Below the pieces are notes generated by a model. The model was not told where the DNA came from, searched no databases, and saw only the letters and a program-made list of their open reading frames with translations. Below, piece by piece: positions 1-7,751 of a stretch of 20,426 bases of DNA. Source of the DNA: an uncultured Oscillospiraceae bacterium (GTDB lineage: Bacteria; Bacillota; Clostridia; Oscillospirales; Acutalibacteraceae); NCBI GenBank assembly GCA_900543395.1, contig UQQT01000041.1, positions 1 through 20,426 on the forward strand. Direction: 5' to 3'. Numbering within the stretch: position 1 is the first letter of the stretch; every line of letters begins with the position of its first letter. The translations under genes were made by a program, and so were the position numbers.

Positions 1-62
1 AGATTCGAACTCCGGACACCCTGCTTAAAAGGCAGGTGCTCTGCCGACTGAGCTACTGGATC
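1..62 (-). tRNA. tRNA-Lys (anticodon UUU), 3' end cut by window edge
   Basis: Read on the minus strand, this folds as a tRNA: acceptor 5' strand GATCCAG, then TA, D-stem GCTC/GAGC, anticodon stem CCTGC/GCAGG around loop CTTTTAA (anticodon TTT, Lys), a five-base variable region, T-stem CGGAG and T-loop TTCGAAT. The 3' half of the T-stem and acceptor lie outside the window. It starts 18 nt after the secG stop codon on the same strand, with no room for a terminator, so it is probably processed from a secG transcript. Confidence 0.95.
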
Positions 63-80
63 AATATTGTAAACACGCTT

Positions 81-332
81 TTACTTTAAGAAAGCCAAAA
101 GCAGTGTAGCACCCAGCGTAAGTACGAAGAAGAGTACGCCGAGAACCTTCGTATACTTAGCAAGCTTAGCCTCAATGGTTCTGCCCTTATGCTTACCGAA
201 GAATGTCTCCGCTCCGCCCGCGATTGCACCGGAAAGACCTGCGGATCTGCTCTGCTGCATGAGTACAATGATAATCATTACCAGTGAGAGAACGATAAGC
301 ACCGCACCGAGTATGTATTCATAAGCTGCCAT
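81..332 (-). CDS. secG: Preprotein translocase subunit SecG
   Basis: SecG is the small accessory membrane subunit of the SecYEG channel that exports unfolded proteins. The 83-residue product has the family layout: TM helix 1 at about residues 5-25, a polar Gly/Ala/Ser-rich loop with QQSRSAGLSGAIAGGAETFFG (the SecG signature, Q25 to about G45), and TM helix 2 at about 60-81. The start is placed at the ATG at 330-332 because AAGGA lies nine bases upstream. An in-frame ATG 54 bases further upstream exists, but it has no ribosome binding site and would add a charged extension. The gene is transcribed from its own promoter (377-405) and is followed at once by tRNA-Lys. Identity is secure from motif, size and topology. 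Confidence 0.93.
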   Translation of the reverse strand: MAAYEYILGAVLIVLSLVMIIIVLMQQSRSAGLSGAIAGGAETFFGKHKGRTIEAKLAKYTKVLGVLFFVLTLGATLLLAFLK

Positions 333-376
333 TCTGTCAAGTCCTTTCTTATTACGTATCGTCAAACTGCTTGAAT

Positions 377-405
377 ATACTATCACATCGAAAACAAAAA
401 ATCAA
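377..405 (-). promoter_or_regulatory. Sigma-A promoter for secG-tRNA-Lys
   Basis: On the minus strand, -35 TTGATT (400-405) and -10 TAGTAT (377-382) are separated by 17 bp, with a TG one base before the -10 (extended -10). It lies about 45-70 bases upstream of the secG start. It is divergent from the promoter at 467-496. This is a sequence prediction only. Confidence 0.6.
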
Positions 406-423
406 GTGGTTTTTTGATTTTTT
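396..423. repeat. Perfect 10-bp inverted repeat between divergent promoters
   Basis: AAAAAATCAA (396-405) and TTGATTTTTT (414-423) are perfect inverted copies separated by eight bases (GTGGTTTT). The left arm covers the -35 element of the secG promoter. It could be an operator, but the region is A/T-rich and chance is a real alternative. Confidence 0.35.
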
Positions 424-466
424 TTAATTTTTTCTCATTTTATTTTTCGGCGAGTTAAAAAATTTC

Positions 467-496
467 TTGACGAAAGACGTCGTGCAAGTGTATAAT
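467..496 (+). promoter_or_regulatory. Sigma-A promoter for the parE-parC run
   Basis: TTGACG (467-472) and a perfect TATAAT (491-496) are separated by 18 bp. This is the only convincing promoter seen upstream of the plus-strand run ending at 9902. The leader to the ATG at 552 is about 50 bases and A/T-rich. Confidence 0.75.
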
Positions 497-551
497 ATGG
501 TATTATTGATTATATATAAATATATACTACTATACTTCATCGGAGGCAGTT

Positions 552-2537
552 ATGGCAAAGAGAAAAGAGTATTCAAATCAGTCGATAGTTAAACTCGAGG
601 GACCCGACAAGATAAGAAAACGTCCCGCGGTTATATTCGGCTCGGACGATATAGAGGGCTGCCAACACTCTGTTTTTGAAATCATTTCGAACTCTATCGA
701 CGAGGCGCGCGAGGGTCACGGAAACAAAATCACCGTAATAAGATACCTCGACAAATCGATAGAGGTTATCGACCACGGACGCGGTATGCCCGTCGACTGG
801 AACGAAAAATACGGTCAGTACAACTGGGAGCTTCTGTTCTGCGAGATGTACGCCGGAAGCAAGTACGACACAAACGAGGGCGGAAGCTACGAATTTTCGC
901 TCGGTCTGAACGGACTCGGACTCTGCTCGACGCAGTGCGCGTCCGAATACATGGAGGCTGAAATAAAGAACGGCGGATTTATATACAATCTGCGTTTTGA
1001 AAAGGGATTCCCCGTCGGCGAAATGAAGAAGGAGCCGTATCCGAAAAAGGACACGGGAACCCGCATACGCTGGAAGCCCGATCTCGAGGTTTTCACAGAC
1101 ATAGACATCCCGCTCGAATATTATCAAAACACGATAAAGCGACAGGCGATTGTAAACTCGGGCGTTAAGTTCATACTTAAAAATCAAATATCCGAATCAA
1201 GATTCGAGACGTTTGAATATTATTATGAAAACGGTATAAAGGATTACGTCGAAGAATTCACCGGCGGCGAAGCGTTCACGTCCGTTCAGCTCTGGCAGAC
1301 CGAGCGCGTCGGCAGGGACAGAGAGGACAAGCCCGATTATAAAGTTAAAATAAATACCGCTCTCTGCTTTTCAAAGACAAAACAGTTAAAGGAATTCTAT
1401 CACAATTCAAGTTTCCTCGAACACGGAGGCGCGCCCGACAAGGCGTTAAAAAGCGCGTTTGTCTCGCAGATAGATTCGTATTTAAAACAGAACGGTAAAT
1501 ACACTAAAACCGACGGCAAGGTTAATATTCAGGACATCGAGGACTGTCTCGTTATAATCATTTCATCATTCTCGACTCAGACATCATATGAAAATCAGAC
1601 GAAAAAATCAATTACAAATAAATTCATACAGGAAGCCATGACCGACTTTCTCAAACATCAGCTTGAAATTTATTTTATTGAAAACAAGCTCGAAGCCGAC
1701 AGAATTGCGGATCAGATTTTAATTAACATGAGAAGCCGTGTCCACGCCGAAAAAGCCAAGCTCGCCATTAAAAATAATCTGACGGGCAAAATGGATATGG
1801 GCAACAGAGTTGAAAAATTCGTCGACTGCCGAAGCAAGGACGTAAACGAACGCGAGCTGTTCATAGTGGAGGGCGACTCGGCTCTCGGCGCGTGCAAGCA
1901 GGCTCGCGACTCCTCGTTTCAGGCTATAATACCCGTCAGGGGCAAAATATTAAACTGTCTTAAAGCCGATTATTCAAAGGTATTCAAAAGCGAAATAATC
2001 ACCGATTTAATAAAAGTCCTCGGCTGCGGAGTCGAGGTTAAGACAAAGTCAAACAAAAACATCAGCAATTTCGACATAGACGCCCTGCGCTGGAACAAAG
2101 TCATAATCTGCACCGACGCGGACGTCGACGGATTCCAGATAAGAACGCTGATTCTGACAATGCTATACTCGCTTACCCCGACTCTCATAAACGAGGGCAA
2201 GGTTTATATCGCCGAGTCTCCGCTTTATGAGATAAATTCGAAAAACGGTACGTGGTTTGCATATAACGAGCAGGAAAAAGCCGACGCGCTAAAAGAAATC
2301 GGCGACGCTAAATATACGATTCAGCGTTCAAAGGGACTCGGCGAGAACGAACCGGACATGATGTGGATGACAACAATGAATCCCGCGACGAGACGGCTTA
2401 TAAAAGTTGAGCCGAATTCGGACCCTGCAAAGACAGCCGACGTTTTCGACCTGCTGCTGGGCGACAATCTTCAGGGCAGAAAAGACCATATAGCAAACAA
2501 CGGCTATAAATATATGGATCTTACCGATTTGAGTTAA
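552..2537 (+). CDS. parE: Type IIA DNA topoisomerase subunit B (ParE/GyrB-like ATPase)
   Basis: ATPase subunit of a type IIA topoisomerase, which powers strand passage for decatenation or supercoil control in the nucleoid. The 661 residues run GHKL ATPase (about 1-210; E43 and N47 in EIISNSIDEA, D74-H-G-R-G78, and a G-L-N-G-L-G loop at 118-123), transducer domain (about 220-390), and TOPRIM (about 434-560) with EGDSA (440-444), PVRGKILN (461-468) and TDADVDG (521-527). The tail has RSKGLGE (592-598) and TTMNPATRRL, as in ParE/GyrB. GGAGG lies five bases before the ATG. It is a divergent member: TOPRIM reads DADVDGFQIRTL where most members have DADVDGSHIRTL. I call it ParE-like because the partner subunit lacks the gyrase-specific GyrA box; assignment as a second gyrase cannot be excluded. 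Confidence 0.88.
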   Translation: MAKRKEYSNQSIVKLEGPDKIRKRPAVIFGSDDIEGCQHSVFEIISNSIDEAREGHGNKITVIRYLDKSIEVIDHGRGMPVDWNEKYGQYNWELLFCEMYAGSKYDTNEGGSYEFSLGLNGLGLCSTQCASEYMEAEIKNGGFIYNLRFEKGFPVGEMKKEPYPKKDTGTRIRWKPDLEVFTDIDIPLEYYQNTIKRQAIVNSGVKFILKNQISESRFETFEYYYENGIKDYVEEFTGGEAFTSVQLWQTERVGRDREDKPDYKVKINTALCFSKTKQLKEFYHNSSFLEHGGAPDKALKSAFVSQIDSYLKQNGKYTKTDGKVNIQDIEDCLVIIISSFSTQTSYENQTKKSITNKFIQEAMTDFLKHQLEIYFIENKLEADRIADQILINMRSRVHAEKAKLAIKNNLTGKMDMGNRVEKFVDCRSKDVNERELFIVEGDSALGACKQARDSSFQAIIPVRGKILNCLKADYSKVFKSEIITDLIKVLGCGVEVKTKSNKNISNFDIDALRWNKVIICTDADVDGFQIRTLILTMLYSLTPTLINEGKVYIAESPLYEINSKNGTWFAYNEQEKADALKEIGDAKYTIQRSKGLGENEPDMMWMTTMNPATRRLIKVEPNSDPAKTADVFDLLLGDNLQGRKDHIANNGYKYMDLTDLS

Positions 2538-2549
2538 GGAGGCGGTATC

Positions 2550-4787
2550 ATGGCAAGAAAGAAAAAAACGGAAGAAGCAAAAAAACAGACTCCCGAACTT
2601 ACCGCGCATATTCTCGGCGCGGGAGAGGTAAGCGAACAGGATATCACCTACACGCTTGAAAACAACTACATGCCCTACGCAATGAGCGTTATATTATCAA
2701 GAGCGATTCCCGAAATCGACGGATTCAAGCCCTCGCACAGAAAACTTCTGTATACAATGTATCTCATGGGGCTTTTAAAGGGCGACAAGGTAAAAAGCGC
2801 GAATATTGTCGGTCGCACAATGCAGTTAAACCCGCACGGAGACCAGGCAATTTACGAAACCATGGTCAGACTCACGCGCGGAAACGAAACCCTGCTTCAC
2901 CCATATATCGATTCAAAGGGTAACTTCGGCAAAGCATATTCAAAAAACATGCAGTATGCCGCCTCTCGTTATACAGAGGCAAAGCTTGACAAAATCAGCG
3001 CGGAGCTTTTTGCGGACATAGACAAGGACACTGTTGATTTTGTGCCCAATTATGATAATTCAATGACGGAACCCACTCTGTTTCCCGTCAGATTTCCGTC
3101 GATACTCGTAAATTCAAATATGGGTATAGCCGTCGGAATGGCAAGCAATATATGCTCATTTAATCTAAACGAGGTATGCCGCACGGCGATTGAACTTATA
3201 AAAAATCCCGATCACGTTATCGCCGACACTTTAAAGGCTCCCGATTTCAGCGGCGGCGGAAAGCTCATATACGACAGAGTAAAGCTCGAGGAAATTTACG
3301 AAACGGGACGCGGAGCCGTCAGAATCCGTTCAAAATACGAATACGACAAAAAAAACAACTGTATCGATATAACCGAAATTCCGCCCACGACGACAAGCGA
3401 AGCGATAATCGAAAAAATTATAGAGCTTAACAAATCCGGCAAACTCCGAGATATCAGCGACATAAGAGACGAAACGGACAAGTCCGGTCTTAAAATCACA
3501 ATCGACTTAAAGCGCGGAACCGACCCCGAAAAGCTGATGAACATGCTTTTCAAAAAAACTCCGCTCGAGGATTCGTTCTCGTGCAACTTCAACATTCTTA
3601 TCGGCAATGTGCCGAAAGTCATAGGCGTACGCGAAATATTAAACGAGTGGACGGCATTCAGGATTGAATGCATTAAGAGAAAGACGTTTTACGAACTCGA
3701 AAAAGCAAAAGAAAAGCTTCATCTTCTGCTCGGACTCAAAAAAATTCTTCTCGATATCGACAAAGCAATAAAAATCGTCAGAGAAACCGAGGAAGAAGCC
3801 GACGTCGTACCGAATTTAATGATAGGCTTCGGCATTGACGAAACGCAGGCGGAGTACGTAGCGGAAATAAAACTCCGTCACTTAAACAGAGAATACATTT
3901 TGAAAAGACTCTCCGATATCGACGATCTTCTGAAGAGTATTGAGGATATGGAGGATATATTAAAGAGCAAATCGAGAATTAAGAAGATAATTATTTCGGA
4001 ATTAGAGGACGTTTCGAAAAAATACGGCAAGGACAGAAAAACGGAGATAATTTACGTCGACGAAGAGGAATCAAACGACGCTGACGTCGAAATTCCCGAC
4101 TATCCCGTTAAATTATTCTTTACAAAAGAGGGATATTTCAAGAAGATTACCCCCCTGTCGCTGCGTATGAGTTCGGAGCAGAAATTAAAAGACGGCGACG
4201 AAATCGCATACGAAACCGACGCGTCAAACGCCGACGAGATTCTGTTCTTTACGAACAAGTGTCAGGTCTACAAAACGAGGGCGTACGAATTTGCGGACAC
4301 AAAAGCAAGCGTTCTGGGTGACTTCGTTTCGTCAAAACTTCTCATGGACAAGGACGAGATTCCCGTAAACATGACCGTTATAAAAAAATATACCGGCTAT
4401 ATGCTTTTCTTCTTCGAAAACGGCAAAACAGCAAAAATAGATATGTCCGCATATGAGACTAAGACGAACAGAAAGAAGCTTATAAAGGCGTATTCGGATA
4501 AATCCCCGCTTGTCAGCTGTATTCATACAGAAGCCGATGCGGACTACGTCATCCGCTCAACGTCGGGCAGATTCCTTATATTCAATTCGGGTTCGATATC
4601 GCCTAAGTCCACGAAGGATTCGCAGGGCGTTGCGATAATGACACTCAAAAAGGGTCACAAGGTTGCGGGCGTTACGCTTTATAACGAAAACATGTTTGTG
4701 AAGCCGTCGCGTTACAGGACAAAAACGCTCCCCGCGGCAGGAAGCACATTATCAAGCGAGGATTCGTTTGACCAGATGAGTTTCTGA
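2550..4787 (+). CDS. parC: Type IIA DNA topoisomerase subunit A (ParC/GyrA-like, cleavage subunit)
   Basis: DNA-cleaving partner of the preceding gene. The 745 residues contain the winged-helix/tower core (about 35-490) with catalytic Tyr141 in AASRYTEAKL. A long helical coiled-coil segment lies at about 375-490, and a C-terminal beta-pinwheel-like domain at about 510-735 has fewer recognisable blades than GyrA. The quinolone-pocket segment reads PHGDQAIYETM: Gln99 sits where E. coli GyrA has Ser83, and Glu103 where it has Asp87. No GyrA box (QRRGGRG-like) is present, which favours topoisomerase IV over gyrase. AAGGAGG (2536-2542) overlaps the upstream stop codon, so translation is likely coupled to parE and the two subunits made together. 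Function is secure at family level; the ParC versus GyrA label is less sure. Confidence 0.87.
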   Translation: MARKKKTEEAKKQTPELTAHILGAGEVSEQDITYTLENNYMPYAMSVILSRAIPEIDGFKPSHRKLLYTMYLMGLLKGDKVKSANIVGRTMQLNPHGDQAIYETMVRLTRGNETLLHPYIDSKGNFGKAYSKNMQYAASRYTEAKLDKISAELFADIDKDTVDFVPNYDNSMTEPTLFPVRFPSILVNSNMGIAVGMASNICSFNLNEVCRTAIELIKNPDHVIADTLKAPDFSGGGKLIYDRVKLEEIYETGRGAVRIRSKYEYDKKNNCIDITEIPPTTTSEAIIEKIIELNKSGKLRDISDIRDETDKSGLKITIDLKRGTDPEKLMNMLFKKTPLEDSFSCNFNILIGNVPKVIGVREILNEWTAFRIECIKRKTFYELEKAKEKLHLLLGLKKILLDIDKAIKIVRETEEEADVVPNLMIGFGIDETQAEYVAEIKLRHLNREYILKRLSDIDDLLKSIEDMEDILKSKSRIKKIIISELEDVSKKYGKDRKTEIIYVDEEESNDADVEIPDYPVKLFFTKEGYFKKITPLSLRMSSEQKLKDGDEIAYETDASNADEILFFTNKCQVYKTRAYEFADTKASVLGDFVSSKLLMDKDEIPVNMTVIKKYTGYMLFFFENGKTAKIDMSAYETKTNRKKLIKAYSDKSPLVSCIHTEADADYVIRSTSGRFLIFNSGSISPKSTKDSQGVAIMTLKKGHKVAGVTLYNENMFVKPSRYRTKTLPAAGSTLSSEDSFDQMSF

Positions 4788-4850
4788 TATTCAAGCGTAA
4801 TTAAAGATTCGCATATTATCCTAAAGCAAAAGATACAGGAGATGAATTTT

Positions 4851-5519
4851 ATGCAGATACTCGTTGTTGAGGATGAAGTTTCCCTCGCCGACGCTATCGT
4901 CGCAATATTAAAAAAGGAACAGTACTTCGCCGACGCGGTTTACGACGGCAAGGACGGACTCGATTACGCGTTAAGCGGTATTTACGACCTTATCTTACTT
5001 GACATAATGCTGCCTAAAATGAACGGAATCGAAGTTCTTAAGGAATTAAGAAAACAGGGCATTTCGACTCCCGTTATGCTTCTTACGGCAAAGAGCGAGG
5101 TCGACGACAAAATACGCGGTCTCGACACAGGCGCGGACGATTATCTTACAAAGCCTTTCAATAAAGGCGAGCTGTTAGCAAGAATCAGAGCCTTGACAAG
5201 GCGCAAGGGCGAGATTCCCGCCAACGAAATGACTTACGGCGACATCATTCTGAATCAAAGTACGTACGAGCTTATATGCGGTTCAAATTCCGTAAAGCTC
5301 GGCGGTAAAGAGTTCAAAATCATGCAGATGCTCATGTACGCGCCGAAAAACATTATTTCAAAAGACGAATTCATAGAAAAAATCTGGGGCTACGACAGCG
5401 AGGCGGAGTATAACAATATCGAAGTTTACGTTTCGTTTTTAAGAAAGAAGCTCACCGCGATAAAGTCGACCGTTCAGATAAAAGCTTCGAGAGGAATCGG
5501 ATATTACATTGAAGGATAA
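4851..5519 (+). CDS. OmpR/PhoB-family response regulator
   Basis: DNA-binding response regulator of 222 residues: receiver domain 1-115 with acidic pocket E7/D8, phospho-acceptor D51 (LLDIMLPKMNG), T79 and K101 (LTKPF), followed by a winged-helix DNA-binding domain at about 128-221. An in-frame ATG nine bases upstream (4842) sits directly against GGAG (4838-4841), which leaves no spacing; the ATG at 4851 has nine-base spacing, so I prefer it. The 63-base gap after parC contains no hairpin terminator and no good promoter (only an isolated TATTAT at 4814), so it may be co-transcribed with the topoisomerase genes. The downstream kinase gene overlaps it by 11 bases. Target genes are not evident. 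Confidence 0.93.
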   Translation: MQILVVEDEVSLADAIVAILKKEQYFADAVYDGKDGLDYALSGIYDLILLDIMLPKMNGIEVLKELRKQGISTPVMLLTAKSEVDDKIRGLDTGADDYLTKPFNKGELLARIRALTRRKGEIPANEMTYGDIILNQSTYELICGSNSVKLGGKEFKIMQMLMYAPKNIISKDEFIEKIWGYDSEAEYNNIEVYVSFLRKKLTAIKSTVQIKASRGIGYYIEG

Positions 5520-6783
5520 TAATTTAATAATCAAAAAAACGCGGGACCGTTTTATAGCCATAAGCATGACGGCTCTTGTGATAATACTGATGTTTATATT
5601 CGGATTTATCAACATTCTGATGCACCTCGCGGTAAATCAGAGTCTTGAAAAAAACATCGACACCGCGGCGGCGGCTTCGACATTCGCAATGACGAATTCA
5701 AAATTCGGATTCCCGTTTTCGTCCTCGCAGATAATCGGCTCCGAGGAGCTGAAATCGATCAAATATATTTCCGCGTTTCTTGACTCCGACGGAAATATAT
5801 CCTCGCTCGTATCAAACATGACGGACGACCTGACGACAGGCGAAATGACGCAGATAGCCACGGGCATAATGAATTTAAAAAGAGACAAAGGCTCTTACTC
5901 TCATTATAAATACAGAATGGTAGCAAACGGAAACGACAGAATTCTCGTTATAGTCGACACGAGCGCATTTACGGGCATGCTTTCATCGCTTGCAAAAATC
6001 AGCGTGTTTATTATCATCATAAGCATGATAATAGAATTCACCGTTGTTGTCGCGATGTCAAAAAAGGCGATAAAACCGCTTGAGGAGGCTTTTGACAAAC
6101 AGAAGCAGTTTATATCCGACGCAAGCCATGAGCTTAAAACTCCCCTGTCGGTTATATCCGCGAGCGCGGACGTGCTTGAAGCCGAAGAGGGGGAAAACAA
6201 GTGGCTTACATCAATAAAGGAACAGACCGATAACATGTCGCATCTCGTTTACAGTCTTTTAGACCTCGCAAAGCTCGACGAGATGTCAAAGTCTCCCGTT
6301 ATGGCGGACTTCGATTTAAGTTCTGCGGTGCTTAATATCGCTCTGGAATTCGAGTGTCCCGCATTCGAAAACGGAAAAGAACTTACCTACGACATCAAGC
6401 CCGACATTCACATGTGCGGAAACGAGCAGAATATAAAACAGATTATAACGATTCTGACCGAAAACGCGGTAAAATACGCCGACGAACACGGCAAAATCGA
6501 AATAAGACTGCGTACTTCGGGCAAGCAGAAAATTATCGAGGTATACAACACCGGCAAGGGCATACGCGACGACGAGAGGGACAAGATATTCCAGCGTTTC
6601 TACCGAAGCGACGCTTCGCGTTCAAGAAGCACAGGCGGTTACGGTCTCGGACTCGCTATTGCAAAATCGCTCGTCACCGCAAACAACGGTACTATATCCG
6701 TAACCGGCGTAGAGGGACAGTGGATACGCTTCACCGTCATATTCCAAAACGGTTCAAATTTACTTACGGGAGCTGTCAGATGA
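5509..6783 (+). CDS. Sensor histidine kinase, partner of the preceding regulator
   Basis: Membrane sensor kinase of 424 residues. TM1 is at about 15-42, an extracytoplasmic domain of about 115 residues follows (45-158), and TM2 is at about 160-183. HisKA carries the phospho-acceptor His207 (FISDASHELKTPL), and the HATPase domain has N-box Asn319 (TENAVKYA), G1 box NTGKGI (347-352) and G2 GGYGLGLAI (376-384). Only about 20 residues separate TM2 from the His207 helix, too few for a normal HAMP linker. The start is TTG at 5509, inside the end of the regulator gene; a GAGG 14 bases upstream is a weak site, so coupling probably matters. The next ATG (5566) would truncate the segment before TM1 and has no ribosome site. 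Its stop overlaps the BNR gene (ATGA), hinting that the cassette is part of its regulon. The ligand is unknown. Confidence 0.92.
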   Translation: MKDNNLIIKKTRDRFIAISMTALVIILMFIFGFINILMHLAVNQSLEKNIDTAAAASTFAMTNSKFGFPFSSSQIIGSEELKSIKYISAFLDSDGNISSLVSNMTDDLTTGEMTQIATGIMNLKRDKGSYSHYKYRMVANGNDRILVIVDTSAFTGMLSSLAKISVFIIIISMIIEFTVVVAMSKKAIKPLEEAFDKQKQFISDASHELKTPLSVISASADVLEAEEGENKWLTSIKEQTDNMSHLVYSLLDLAKLDEMSKSPVMADFDLSSAVLNIALEFECPAFENGKELTYDIKPDIHMCGNEQNIKQIITILTENAVKYADEHGKIEIRLRTSGKQKIIEVYNTGKGIRDDERDKIFQRFYRSDASRSRSTGGYGLGLAIAKSLVTANNGTISVTGVEGQWIRFTVIFQNGSNLLTGAVR

Positions 6784-7751
6784 AAATAGTAAAAGCCGAA
6801 AAAGAATTTATATTTGACGAAAATCCGTCCGCGCCGAGCTGTCACGCAAGCACGGTTCTCCCGCTCGACGGCGGAAAAACCGTTCTGTCCGCGTGGTTCG
6901 CGGGTGCGAAAGAGGGCGAGGACGACGTGGGTATTTGGTTTTCAAAAAAAACGGACGGCAAATGGTCGGCTCCCGTTCTTCTTACAACGGAAAAAGAGGT
7001 ACCGCACTGGAATCCTGTGCTTTTTAAGAGAGAGGACTCAAGCATTATTCTCTATTATAAATTCGGAAAACACATTCCGTACTGGCAGACGCGTTATATT
7101 ATTTCAAAGGACAACGGTGAAACGTGGTCACAGCCTTACGACATTGTAAAGGACGACACGACCGGAGGCAGAGGTCCCGTTAAGAATAAATGCATAAGAA
7201 TTTCAAACGGCGACGTACTCGCGCCCGCTTCGACGGAGCAAAAGGGCAGATGGAGATGCTTTATCGACATTTCGCACGAAGACGGACTGACGTTCGAAAA
7301 GCAGAAATACATAGTCCGCCCGAGAACGGCGAAGGGTCTCGTTCAAATGATTCAGCCGACTCTGTGGGAATCTGAGAACGGTCATATCCACGCGCTCATG
7401 CGTACGAATAAGGGCAGAATTTACAGAAGCGACTCGGCGGATTACGGCAGAACGTGGACAAAAGCGTACGCGACAGAGCTTCCCAATAACAATTCGGGCA
7501 TAGACGCGGTTAAAACAGACAAGGGACTTTTTCTTTTATACAACCCCGTAGAGGAGAACTGGGGTGCGCGTTCGCCCGTTACGCTCGCATATTCTTCGGA
7601 CAACGGCGAAACATGGACTAATCTCAAAGACCTCGACTGCGAGGGCGAGGAATTCTCCTACCCCGCCATAACGGCAGTCGGAAACACGCTGTATATTACA
7701 TACACGTATTTAAGGAAAAAAATCAGATTTTGGAGAATAGAAGTCGAATGA
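6780..7751 (+). CDS. Asp-box (BNR_2) sialidase-like beta-propeller protein, cytoplasmic
   Basis: A 323-residue predicted beta-propeller with three clear Asp boxes (SxDxGxTW): Ser109-Trp116, Ser219-Trp226 and about Ser272-Trp279, plus degenerate copies near 55-62 and 164-172. Conserved-looking segments are CHASTV (21-26), PHWNPVLF (75-82), GPVKNK (132-137), IQPTLWE (191-197), NNNSGIDAV (236-244) and EFSYPAI (291-297). These match the BNR_2 family usually labelled exo-alpha-sialidase, but I do not see the N-terminal RIP/FRIP motif of true GH33 sialidases. There is no signal peptide, so the substrate would be imported first. The ATG overlaps the kinase stop (ATGA), with GGGAG seven bases upstream; its own stop overlaps the next gene in the same way. 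The likely role is hydrolysis or lysis of a small glycoside or sugar acid. The sialidase label should not be taken literally. Confidence 0.78.
   Translation: MKIVKAEKEFIFDENPSAPSCHASTVLPLDGGKTVLSAWFAGAKEGEDDVGIWFSKKTDGKWSAPVLLTTEKEVPHWNPVLFKREDSSIILYYKFGKHIPYWQTRYIISKDNGETWSQPYDIVKDDTTGGRGPVKNKCIRISNGDVLAPASTEQKGRWRCFIDISHEDGLTFEKQKYIVRPRTAKGLVQMIQPTLWESENGHIHALMRTNKGRIYRSDSADYGRTWTKAYATELPNNNSGIDAVKTDKGLFLLYNPVEENWGARSPVTLAYSSDNGETWTNLKDLDCEGEEFSYPAITAVGNTLYITYTYLRKKIRFWRIEVE

Noticed and set aside
333..386. Longer SecG start at 386
   Set aside because: It overlaps the predicted -10 element (377-382), has no ribosome site and would add 18 polar residues before TM1.
573..1187. Long open frame of about 204 codons on the minus strand opposite parE
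   Set aside because: It lies wholly inside the ATPase domain of a clearly conserved gene, has no convincing ribosome site, and encodes no recognisable motif. It is explained by codon bias of the sense gene.
552..4787. Naming the pair gyrB-gyrA
   Set aside because: The A subunit lacks a GyrA box and has a reduced C-terminal domain, so a decatenase-type assignment fits better, although the group is divergent.
4788..4850. Possible promoter (TATTAT at 4814-4819) before the response regulator
   Set aside because: No -35-like hexamer lies 16-18 bp upstream; one matching hexamer is expected by chance in A/T-rich sequence.
6354..6779. In-frame upstream extension of the BNR protein into the histidine kinase gene
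   Set aside because: The extension is an Arg/Lys/His-rich artefact of reading the kinase gene out of frame. The ATG at 6780 has GGGAG at good spacing and begins the conserved domain.
6780..7751. Calling this a secreted, mucin-degrading GH33 sialidase
   Set aside because: No signal peptide and no RIP/FRIP motif; only the Asp boxes and propeller layout are shared. No sialic-acid catabolic genes (nanA, nanE, nanK) are present in the window.
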